Below, piece after piece: positions 1-7,704 of a stretch of DNA of 64,000 nucleotides. The position numbers and the translations under genes are program-made. Each line of letters begins with the position of its first letter. Positions within the stretch are counted from its first letter, which is position 1. The notes below the pieces were generated by a model that saw nothing but the letters and a program-made list of their open reading frames with translations, had not been told where the DNA came from and did not search any database. Source of the DNA: Occallatibacter gabretensis (GTDB taxonomy: Bacteria; Acidobacteriota; Terriglobia; Terriglobales; Acidobacteriaceae); NCBI RefSeq assembly GCF_001449115.1, contig NZ_LAIJ01000009.1:558001-622000 (forward strand), given 5' to 3'.

Positions 1-348
1 ACCACCCTGACTCTGCACTTTGAAACCGCGCCTGGAACAGACGCCGCCGCTCTCGCCGCCCAGCTTCAATCCGGTCTCGCCGCGCTGCCCGATGTCGAGC
101 GCGCCGGCGCGCAACCAGTCGCCACCCGCGACCTTGGCGCAACGGAAATGGCCATCATGGGCTTCCTCACCGTCGCGCCCATTGTTCTCACCAAAGCCGC
201 CACCATCATCGACGCCCTCAAGCAGGTGGTGCAGTCTTCTGAGGGTCTGCGCAACGCCATCGTTGAAATCCACGGCCGCAAGATCCCCGTCGCCGAGCTT
301 CAGCCATCTGATATCGCCACCGCTGCCCCTGCAGCTTCCGCCTCATAA
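1..348 (+). CDS. C-terminal part of a small EACC1-like protein (5' end outside window)
   Basis: The frame is open from the first base and ends in TAA at 346-348, giving about 115 residues; the true start lies left of the window. The N-terminal part (TLTLHFETAPGTD) looks like a beta strand followed by a helix (AALAAQLQSGLAALP), then a GATEM motif, a hydrophobic helical stretch (GFLTVAPIVLTKAATII) and a final strand-rich part (AIVEIHGRKIPVAEL). This order resembles the 'effector-associated constant component 1' (EACC1) family, described by comparative genomics as a small shared component of multi-gene biological-conflict loci; the match is by eye and weak. It sits 18 bp before an FHA-phosphatase gene on the same strand, so the two are probably co-transcribed. 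An effector gene, if there is one, would lie upstream of this window. Confidence 0.6.
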   Translation, partial: TTLTLHFETAPGTDAAALAAQLQSGLAALPDVERAGAQPVATRDLGATEMAIMGFLTVAPIVLTKAATIIDALKQVVQSSEGLRNAIVEIHGRKIPVAELQPSDIATAAPAASAS

Positions 349-366
349 TAGGGATACGATCTTTTC

Positions 367-2007
367 ATGGCGTCTTCCACACACAGGCCCGTTCTCACGT
401 ACTCGAACACCGAGGGCTCGCATTCCTTTCCGCTCAACCGGCATACCGTCACCATCGGCCGCCATGCCGATCAGGATCTCGTTCTCGCCGACACTTTCGT
501 CTCCCGCCGCCATGCTGTCATCCGCGAAACCTCCGCCGGCTATGAGATCGAAGATCTAGACAGTTCTCACGGCACCTATCTCAACGGCACGCGCATTCAA
601 TCCGTCGTGCTGCGCTCCGGGGACGTTCTGCAGTTCGGCTCGCCCGGAGCCATGAAGATTCGATTCCACGCCTTTGCCTCCAACACCGAGCCCTTTCACC
701 TCGCCATCGCAAGCGATCTCCTTACAACTCTCGGGCAGATCTCCACGCGCGAGCGCACCCCCGCGCAGGAGATGGGCCAGCTCAACTTCCTGCTCAACGC
801 GGCACGCAAGCTTAACGCCGGCTCCGCCACACAGGACATTCTCCACGCGCTGCTTCAGATCTCTATCCAACTCACCAACGTCGAGCGCGGCTTCGCCTTT
901 CTTCTCGATCCCGATTCCGGCGCGGCTCACCACGCATCGCTTCACCTCGCCCTCGGCCTCAGCTCCACCGGCGAGTTTCTGCACGAAGACTCCACCATCT
1001 CCCGCTCCGCGATCCAGCAGGCCGTCGAAAGCTCTTCCAAATTCACCATCAGCGATACCTGGGCCGCCATGCAGGCCGCGGCCTCGGATAGCATCCTTGC
1101 CAATTCCATCCGCTGCATCTACTGCATCCCACTCCGCCGTCGTGCCACCGGCTCGGAAGTACCGCAGCTGCTCGGCGTCCTTTATCTCGACAGCCGCGCT
1201 TCGGCAGGCCGCCTGGACACTCTCGATCACGAGCTCCTCGACGCCATCTCCACTGAGGCCGCCAACCTGCTCAACAATGCTCTGCTGGTGGAAAATGAGC
1301 TCAAAGCCCGCAAAGCCGCGGAAGAGCTGGCCATCGCCGCGCGCATTCATGCCGGCCTTATGCCCGCCAATCTGCCGAGCATCCAGTACGCGTCACTGCA
1401 GGCCCGCACCATTCCCTGCCGCGATATCGGCGGCGACTTCTACGACGCGATCCCGCTGCCGGATTCACTTGGCCTGGTCATTGCGGATGTCTCCGGCAAA
1501 GGCGTGCCGGCGTCCATCGTAGCTGCGACACTCCAGGGCATTATTCATGCGCAGATGCTCACTGGACAGCCGCTCGCTGAGATCGCAGCTTTGGTCAACC
1601 GCTTCCTTACCGCGCGCAGCCTGGAAAAATACGCCACGCTGGTCCTGATGAAGCTTTATCCCGACGGCCTGCTGGAATACATCAACTGCGGCCACATTCC
1701 GCCGCTGCACATCACGGCCACGGGCGCGCAGCCGCTGCCGGAAAGCAATCTCGTCGTCGGCCTCATCGCCGAGGCAAGCTACTCCTCCGGTCAGATTCGT
1801 CTCGCGCCCAATGAGCGGATTCTGCTCTCTACAGACGGCATCGTCGAAGCAGAAAACGGCGTCGAGGAGCAGTTCGGAGATGCGCGCTTTCATAGCGCCG
1901 CCCATCTCGAACGCATCGATGCCATTCTTCACCTGGTCTTTGAATTTCAGGGCTCCTCGCCCGCGCAGGACGATTGCACTTTGCTCGACGTCCGCTATCT
2001 CGGCTAG
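367..2007 (+). CDS. FHA-GAF-PP2C (SpoIIE/RsbU-type) serine phosphatase
   Basis: A 546-residue cytoplasmic signalling protein. Residues about 20-98 form an FHA phosphothreonine-binding domain (TIGRHADQDLVL, then SRRHA, then DSSHGTYLNG). Residues about 150-305 look like a GAF sensory domain. A short helix with the RsbU-type signature (ARIHAGLMP) leads into a PP2C/SpoIIE phosphatase domain at about 345-545, with the metal-binding motifs RDIGGDFYDA and ADVSGKGVPASI, plus STDGIVEAEN near the end. Such proteins usually dephosphorylate anti-anti-sigma factors or other phosphoproteins; the FHA domain suggests recruitment to a Thr-phosphorylated partner, but no kinase or anti-sigma gene lies nearby in the window. 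It follows the EACC1-like gene by 18 bp. It is convergent with the next gene, only 3 bp away, leaving no room for a separate terminator. Confidence 0.9.
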   Translation: MASSTHRPVLTYSNTEGSHSFPLNRHTVTIGRHADQDLVLADTFVSRRHAVIRETSAGYEIEDLDSSHGTYLNGTRIQSVVLRSGDVLQFGSPGAMKIRFHAFASNTEPFHLAIASDLLTTLGQISTRERTPAQEMGQLNFLLNAARKLNAGSATQDILHALLQISIQLTNVERGFAFLLDPDSGAAHHASLHLALGLSSTGEFLHEDSTISRSAIQQAVESSSKFTISDTWAAMQAAASDSILANSIRCIYCIPLRRRATGSEVPQLLGVLYLDSRASAGRLDTLDHELLDAISTEAANLLNNALLVENELKARKAAEELAIAARIHAGLMPANLPSIQYASLQARTIPCRDIGGDFYDAIPLPDSLGLVIADVSGKGVPASIVAATLQGIIHAQMLTGQPLAEIAALVNRFLTARSLEKYATLVLMKLYPDGLLEYINCGHIPPLHITATGAQPLPESNLVVGLIAEASYSSGQIRLAPNERILLSTDGIVEAENGVEEQFGDARFHSAAHLERIDAILHLVFEFQGSSPAQDDCTLLDVRYLG

Positions 2008-2010
2008 TTC

Positions 2011-4749
2011 CTACTCCGTCCGCAGCGCCTTCGACGGGTCGATACTCGCTGCGCGCCGTGCTGGAACAAATGCCGCCACCGCAGCCACCACGCAAATCGC
2101 AAGCACGCCGGAGACATACACCACGGGATCGACAATGGAGACGCCGAAAAGCTGGCTCCTCACTGCGCGCGCGGTCAGCAGTGCAATGGGGATCGTGACG
2201 CCCACTGCGCACCCGGCCAGGATCAGCGTCTCGCGCAAAATCAGCTGCACCACTGTTCCACGCTGCGCACCCAGAGCCATCCGAATGCCAATTTCTCGCG
2301 TGCGCTGTGCTGTCGAATAAGCCAGGATGCCATAGAGCCCAATCCCCGTCAGCAGCGCGGCAATTCCTCCAAAGATCGCAGCCAGCCACGCCATTGCACG
2401 CTGGTCCTGAATGCTCCCGTCAATCGCCTGCGTCATCGGCTTGATGTCATTCACAATCAGCTTGGGATCGATATTCGCCACAGCTGCGCGAATCCCGTTT
2501 GCAGCCGTCTGCGGCGCCTGCCACGTTCGCACATAGTAGGTAAGCCCCGCGGCTCTGCTCTGCTGCAGATAGTGCATATAGCAGGTCGGAGCTGCAGGAT
2601 CGCGCACGCTGGCATGCTTCACGTCTCCCACCACGCCCACAACCACTGTATCCACAGACGCGCGGTTTTTGTTGCCGGGGCGATTCACATGTTGTCCCAG
2701 CGCGGCCTGCGCATTCGCAAAGTAATGCTTCACAAAACTTTCATTCACTACGGAAACCTTTTGCGATGTCGCCGTATCGCCGGCATTCAACATGCGCCCG
2801 GCAATCAGCGGAACACCCAGCGACTCGAGGTACCCGCTGCTGACCCACGGCAGCTCCACGTCATACTCCTCGTTCGGCTTCGCCTTATAACCGCTCACCT
2901 CTACGTCGCCCTCGACACCGTCGCCGACCAGATCCTCGTCGTTCGTGGCGCCCACTGCGCGTACGCCCGGCAGTGCGGCAATCGCATCCAGCGCGCGCTG
3001 CTCCACAGGCGCTACGCCCGAAGCCGGATAGCCTGCTATCGCCGGAGCCAGGTTGAATGCAAGCAGGTGCTCGGTCTCATAGCCCGGGTTCACGCTGCGC
3101 AGATTCTGAATCGTCCGCACAAACATCCCCGCGCCCACAAGCAGCAGCAGGCTGAATCCAATCTGCAGCGCCACACAGGTCTTGCCGAATCGCAGTGAAC
3201 TTCCCTTGCCCGTTCCGGCCTGTTGCTTCAGTGAGTCTACGAGCCGCGGATTCCAGAACTGGATTGCAGGCGCAAGGCTGAACACAAGGCTGCCAATCAA
3301 TGTTGCTGCCGCCGTAAACGCAAAGACGCGCCAATCCAGCGTCGCCGTAAATATCTGCTCGCCGTCGCTGCCATGTGCGAGCCAGCGGATCAGCATCGCG
3401 AGTGCTGCCGGAGCAGACGCTAATCCTAGCCCCGCTCCAAAGATGCCCAGCAGCAGCCCCTCGCACAAAAGCTGCCGCAGAATCTGCCCGTTCGTCGCAC
3501 CGAGCGCATAGCGAACGCTGAACTCGCGCACGCGGTTCGCCGCGCGCACCAGCAGGAGGCTCGCCACATTCACCACTGCCATCACGATCACCAGGAGAAC
3601 CATCCCCATGATGATCGTCAGAGGCGTCTTCAGATCGTCGCGCATTGGCGAAAATCCTCGCGCTCCGGCGTCCACATTCAGATGCGCTGCATCGATAAAC
3701 GCCTTTCGAGTACTCTCGGTTGTATCCGCAAGCGTCGGAAACTCTATTCTGCGCTCCGATAGAAAAAGCGCATTCAATGAAGCCGTCGCCTGCTGCAACG
3801 TAATCCCTGGCCGCAGCCGGCCCGCCAGCGTGATCCAGTATGACTTGCGATCATTCAACATGTCCCACTCTGGCTGCACCGTGCGCTGCATCGTGATGGG
3901 CACATAGACATCCGGCATGCGGCCCCACACCGCGCTGTGAAAGCCTGGCGCGGCCACGCCGACAATCGTGAATGGCGTTCCATTCACCAGCAGCGTCTGG
4001 CCTTCCACCGGTGCTTCTGCCAGATGAGTCTTCCAGTAATCAAAATTCAGCACAGCAACGGGATTCGCGCCCGGCGCGCTCTCATCGCTCGCCACAAACA
4101 GGCGTCCCAACGCAGGCCGCACGCCCAACGTCTCAAAATAATTCCCACTCACCATCTCAGAGGAGACAGCCTCAGAGCGGTTGTTCCATGTAACACCTAC
4201 ACCCGCAGGCACAGAAGCAATCAATCCGCTCAGCGCCGTGTTCTTGTCGCTCAGGTCGCGATACATCGGATACGAAAACTCGTGCACATGGCCTTCGTCG
4301 CTGCCGCCCTCGGAGTGGTGATGGCCGTAGAACGACCCCGCAAAGCTCAACACCACCAACTCATCCGGTCTGCTCACAGGCAGCGCACGCAGCAGCGCCT
4401 GGTTCAACAGGCTGAAGATCGTCGTGTTCGCGCAGATCGCAATCGCCAGCGTCAGAATCGCAATCAAGCTCAGCCCGTAATTGCGCGCCAGTCCGCGAAA
4501 CGCAAAGCGCACATCGCGCAGAAGCAGTTCCAGTGACCATGAGGGACGCTCTTCGCGGCACCGCTCACGCGCGCGCTCGCGCCCGCCGAAGGCAATCGCC
4601 GCCTGCCGCCGCGCCTCTTCCGTGCTCATGCCTGCGGCAAGATTCGCCTCCACTTCCCGCTCCATGTGGAAGCCGATCTCTTCATCCACTTCCTCGCGCT
4701 GCTTGCTACCAAAGAAAAATCGCACTCGGGACCAAAGCTCGTTCAACAT
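2011..4749 (-). CDS. ADOP family permease (acidobacterial duplicated orphan permease, FtsX/MacB-like)
   Basis: A 912-residue inner-membrane protein. The N-terminal 80 residues carry the cytoplasmic ADOP leader with EEVDEEIGFHMEREVEANLAAG, typical of the longer ADOP class. This is followed by two copies of a MacB-type periplasmic core plus FtsX domain: first transmembrane segment LSLIAILTLAIAICANTTIF, first FtsX block near residues 385-510, second near 790-905 (REIGIRMALGAQ and FVPARRAASIDPSKALR are the repeated FtsX signatures). ADOP proteins are half-transporters without an ATPase next to them, and their substrate is unknown. It begins 9 bp after padR on the same strand, so padR and this gene form an operon, as is usual for the PadR-ADOP pairs of Acidobacteria. 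Confidence 0.92.
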   Translation of the reverse strand: MLNELWSRVRFFFGSKQREEVDEEIGFHMEREVEANLAAGMSTEEARRQAAIAFGGRERARERCREERPSWSLELLLRDVRFAFRGLARNYGLSLIAILTLAIAICANTTIFSLLNQALLRALPVSRPDELVVLSFAGSFYGHHHSEGGSDEGHVHEFSYPMYRDLSDKNTALSGLIASVPAGVGVTWNNRSEAVSSEMVSGNYFETLGVRPALGRLFVASDESAPGANPVAVLNFDYWKTHLAEAPVEGQTLLVNGTPFTIVGVAAPGFHSAVWGRMPDVYVPITMQRTVQPEWDMLNDRKSYWITLAGRLRPGITLQQATASLNALFLSERRIEFPTLADTTESTRKAFIDAAHLNVDAGARGFSPMRDDLKTPLTIIMGMVLLVIVMAVVNVASLLLVRAANRVREFSVRYALGATNGQILRQLLCEGLLLGIFGAGLGLASAPAALAMLIRWLAHGSDGEQIFTATLDWRVFAFTAAATLIGSLVFSLAPAIQFWNPRLVDSLKQQAGTGKGSSLRFGKTCVALQIGFSLLLLVGAGMFVRTIQNLRSVNPGYETEHLLAFNLAPAIAGYPASGVAPVEQRALDAIAALPGVRAVGATNDEDLVGDGVEGDVEVSGYKAKPNEEYDVELPWVSSGYLESLGVPLIAGRMLNAGDTATSQKVSVVNESFVKHYFANAQAALGQHVNRPGNKNRASVDTVVVGVVGDVKHASVRDPAAPTCYMHYLQQSRAAGLTYYVRTWQAPQTAANGIRAAVANIDPKLIVNDIKPMTQAIDGSIQDQRAMAWLAAIFGGIAALLTGIGLYGILAYSTAQRTREIGIRMALGAQRGTVVQLILRETLILAGCAVGVTIPIALLTARAVRSQLFGVSIVDPVVYVSGVLAICVVAAVAAFVPARRAASIDPSKALRTE

Positions 4750-4758
4750 ACGTACTCC

Positions 4759-5088
4759 TTATATCTCCGCCAACACCAGGTTCACCGCGCCGGCCAGTCG
4801 CTGCCAGTTTTCCAGCTCCGCTACCAGCTGCTTCTTGCCCGCAATCGTCAGGGAGTAAAACCGCGCCTTGCGATTGTTCTCACTAGCGCCCCACTGCGCC
4901 TTGATCCACCCTCGATACTCCAGCCGGTGCAGCGCGGGATACAACGACCCCTGCCCCACTTGCAATACGTTCTTCGAGACCTGTTGGATCCGCAATGCAA
5001 TCGCCCACCCATGCTGCGGCTCATTCACAATAGCCTTCAAAATCAGCATGTCCAGCGTTCCCTGTAATAGATCAGCAGTCTGCGGCAT
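4759..5088 (-). CDS. PadR family transcriptional regulator (acidobacterial PadR-ADOP type)
   Basis: A 109-residue winged-helix regulator. The start at 5088 (MPQTADLLQGTLDMLILKA) is chosen because AAGGGGAGA stands directly before it and because PadR proteins begin this way; a longer frame reaches 5181 but would run through the operator. The helix-turn-helix (ILKAIVNEPQHGWAIALRIQ), the wing region (GQGSLYPALHRLEYRGWIKAQWG, residues about 40-62) and ARFYSLTIAGKKQL are characteristic. It is cotranscribed with the ADOP permease that follows it 9 bp downstream and is divergent from a second ADOP gene. It presumably represses both from the inverted repeat that covers its own translation start. Confidence 0.93.
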   Translation of the reverse strand: MPQTADLLQGTLDMLILKAIVNEPQHGWAIALRIQQVSKNVLQVGQGSLYPALHRLEYRGWIKAQWGASENNRKARFYSLTIAGKKQLVAELENWQRLAGAVNLVLAEI

Positions 5089-5093
5089 TCTCT

Positions 5094-5146
5094 CCCCTTG
5101 ACGTTCGACAAAAGAATACGTGTCTCTCTTGTCGAACGTCAAGGGG
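5094..5146. promoter_or_regulatory. 18-bp inverted repeat, candidate PadR operator, between padR and the divergent ADOP gene
   Basis: The arms CCCCTTGACGTTCGACAA (5094-5111) and its exact reverse complement (5129-5146) are separated by 17 bp. The repeat lies five bases upstream of the padR start codon, and the outermost CCCC/GGGG of each arm doubles as a Shine-Dalgarno core: AAGGGGAGA for padR on the minus strand and AAGGGGGAA on the plus strand. Perfect arms of this length between divergent genes are typical of a repressor site. Binding by PadR is inferred from position, not shown. Confidence 0.75.
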
Positions 5147-5262
5147 GAAACATGCGGACCATTCTCCTTATTTCCTTCCATCCTTCACTTTTTACGGAAC
5201 CTGCGCCCGCGTCCATTCGTATCCCTCCACGACAGCGGAAAATTGCGCTTCAAGGGGGAATC

Positions 5263-7698
5263 ATGACTGCTGACCTGCGGCTCGCCCTGCGTCAACTGCG
5301 GAAATCGCCCGGCTTTGCCCTCACCGCCATCTTCACGCTCGCTCTTGCCATCGGCGCCAACGCCATCGTCTTCAGCGTGCTCAATGCGCTCATTCTGCGC
5401 CCGCTCAATGTGCCGCATGCCGAAAACCTATATATGGTGGAGCGCGGAACCGGCTCCGACAGCTCGCCCTCGCAGTCTTATCCCGATTACCGCGACCTTC
5501 GAGACCAGAACCACGGCTTCGAGCAGCTCGCAACCTACGACATCATGGGCGGCGTTGGCCTGGACACCGGCAGCGGAAAGCCCGCCGTGGTATGGCCATA
5601 CATGGTCAGCGCCAATTACTTTGATGCTCTCGGCATTCAGCCCTATCTTGGCCGCTTCATCCACGCATCTGAGGAGCACGGCAAGAACAGCGTGCAGGAA
5701 GTGGTGCTCAGCTACTCCCTTTGGCACAGCTACTTTAACGGCGATCCCTCCATCATCGGCCGCACTGTGCAGCTCAACAAGCATCCATTCGCCGTCGTCG
5801 GCGTTGCTCCAAAGGATTTTCGCGGTACAGAGCTGTTTTTCGCGCCCGATCTTTGGGCGCCTATCGTGAACAAGGGCCAGATCACCGACTGGAATAGCTT
5901 TGAAGAGCGCGGCAGTCACTCCTCCTGGGTCATGGGCCATCTCAAACCCGGCGTCACGCCCGAAGCCGCAACATCCGATCTCAACACCATTGCCGCTTCG
6001 CTGGCTAAGGCATACCCCAAGGCGGACGACGGCCTCAAGTTCATCCTCACGCATCCGGGTCTCGCCGGAAACACCCTGGGCAAGCCTACGCGCGCGTTCA
6101 TGGCGGGACTTATGCTTCTCGCAGGCCTTATTCTGCTCGCCGCCTGCGCCAATCTCGGCAGCCTCTTCACCGCGCGTGCGGCTGACCGCTCGCGTGAAAT
6201 CGCCATCCGCATGGCTCTTGGATCGCGCCGCAAGCTTATCTTCCGTCAGCTGCTCACGGAGGCCGTTCTTGTTTCACTCGCTGGAGGCGCGCTGGGCATG
6301 GCCGCTGCCGTCGCCATTCTGCGCCTTCTCAGCACCTGGCGGCCCATCCCGAACATACCCATCAATGTTCCGGTCAATCCCGACGCCACCACTTACGCGC
6401 TCGCTGTCTTCCTCGCCATCTTTAGCGGCTTGCTGTTCGGCATCGTTCCTATCCGCCAGATCCTCCGCAGCGATCCATGGCAAATCATCCGCGCAGGCGG
6501 AGCCACCACCGGCGCAGCGCGCCGCATCAGCCTGCGCGACATCCTCCTCGTTCTGCAAATCGCTATTTGCGCTGTTCTCGTCACGGCATCGCTCGTCGCC
6601 GTGCGCGGGCTGGCCCGCTCGCTTGAAAGCAGCTATGGCATTCAGCCCGCCGGCGTTGTGCTCGCTAGAACGGATTTGAAAATGGCCGGCTATGAGCGCG
6701 AGCAGTGGACTACCATGCAGAAAAAGATGCTCGATGCCGCCGCAGCCGTTCCCGGTGTCACCTCGGTCGGATTCGCAGACAGGCTACCGCTCAGCATTGG
6801 AGGCAACGACTCCGACATCTACGCTGACTCCACAAGCGACTTTCGACCCACAAATTCCGTTGCCGATGCACAGCAATTCGATGTCTCTCCCGATTATTTC
6901 TCCGCCGCCGGCACGGCGCTGCTGGCAGGCCGCAGCTTCACAATGAATGACATCGATCCCAACCCACTCGTCGGCGTCATTAACAAGCAATTCGCCATCA
7001 AGGTCTTCGGCTCCGTCGATAAGGCCATCGGCAGTCACTTCAAAATGTGGGGAGGAAGCGCGCGCGTCCTCATCGTCGGCGTTGTTGAAGACGGCAAGTA
7101 CCAGACCCTCACTGAAGATCCCAAGCCGGCAATGTTCTTCTCTTTCCTGCAGCAGCGCGGCCCGGACACCTGGCTTGTTGTTCGCTCGCAGCACTCGTCC
7201 GGTGAGATCGCGCCTGCACTTGCGCGCGCCATGCACAGCCTCGATCCCACCATGCCGATCGAAATCGAGACATGGAATAACGAGCTCGATTCCGCACTTT
7301 TCGCCGCTCGCGTCGCTACCGTTTCTCTCGGTGTGCTCGGCGTGCTCGGAGCTATGCTTGCCATCACTGGCATCTTTGGCATGGCCTCTTACACCGTCTC
7401 CAAGCGCCTTCGCGAGTTCGGCATCCGCATCGCACTCGGAGCGAATCAGCGCAAGGTGCTTGGCGCAGCGCTCGGCCGCGCCTTCCGTCTTCTCGCCATC
7501 GGCTCCATCGCGGGGATCGTCCTCGGCCTACTCGCTACACGCGTGCTCGCCTTTATCGTGTATCAGGCCACGCCGCGCGACCCCTTCATCCTTGGCGGCG
7601 TCGTCCTCGCCATGCTTGGCATCGGCCTTCTGGCCGCGTTCATCCCCGCTCGCCGCGCTCTCGCCGTCGATCCTATGATTCTTCTACGCGAAGAATGA
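5263..7698 (+). CDS. second ADOP family permease (FtsX/MacB-like)
   Basis: An 811-residue inner-membrane permease when started at 5263 (MTADLRLALRQLRKSPGF), the usual beginning of the short ADOP class, with AAGGGGGAA just upstream. In-frame ATGs at 5152 and a longer frame from 5098 would add residues with no family resemblance; the 5152 ATG has its own AAGGGGGAAA, so a short leader is not excluded. The order is TM1 (ALTAIFTLALAIGANAIVFS), MacB periplasmic core, FtsX block 1 (SREIAIRMALGSRRKLIFRQ), a second core and FtsX block 2 (REFGIRIALGANQ), ending in FIPARRALAVDPMILLREE. It lacks the cytoplasmic leader of its divergent neighbour. It is convergent with the GH2 gene, 6 bp away. Likely controlled by the PadR operator. 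Confidence 0.92.
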   Translation: MTADLRLALRQLRKSPGFALTAIFTLALAIGANAIVFSVLNALILRPLNVPHAENLYMVERGTGSDSSPSQSYPDYRDLRDQNHGFEQLATYDIMGGVGLDTGSGKPAVVWPYMVSANYFDALGIQPYLGRFIHASEEHGKNSVQEVVLSYSLWHSYFNGDPSIIGRTVQLNKHPFAVVGVAPKDFRGTELFFAPDLWAPIVNKGQITDWNSFEERGSHSSWVMGHLKPGVTPEAATSDLNTIAASLAKAYPKADDGLKFILTHPGLAGNTLGKPTRAFMAGLMLLAGLILLAACANLGSLFTARAADRSREIAIRMALGSRRKLIFRQLLTEAVLVSLAGGALGMAAAVAILRLLSTWRPIPNIPINVPVNPDATTYALAVFLAIFSGLLFGIVPIRQILRSDPWQIIRAGGATTGAARRISLRDILLVLQIAICAVLVTASLVAVRGLARSLESSYGIQPAGVVLARTDLKMAGYEREQWTTMQKKMLDAAAAVPGVTSVGFADRLPLSIGGNDSDIYADSTSDFRPTNSVADAQQFDVSPDYFSAAGTALLAGRSFTMNDIDPNPLVGVINKQFAIKVFGSVDKAIGSHFKMWGGSARVLIVGVVEDGKYQTLTEDPKPAMFFSFLQQRGPDTWLVVRSQHSSGEIAPALARAMHSLDPTMPIEIETWNNELDSALFAARVATVSLGVLGVLGAMLAITGIFGMASYTVSKRLREFGIRIALGANQRKVLGAALGRAFRLLAIGSIAGIVLGLLATRVLAFIVYQATPRDPFILGGVVLAMLGIGLLAAFIPARRALAVDPMILLREE

Positions 7699-7704
7699 GC
7701 CTGT

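Noticed and set aside
556..1350. Long antisense frames inside GC-rich genes (for example 556-1350, 9328-10335, 23191-23919, 52650-53420)
   Set aside because: They mirror strongly supported genes on the other strand and show low-complexity composition typical of complement translations.
5098..5262. N-terminal extension of the second ADOP permease from 5098 or 5152
   Set aside because: The extra residues are not membrane- or ADOP-like and cover the operator; the family start MTADLRLALRQL has its own good ribosome site.
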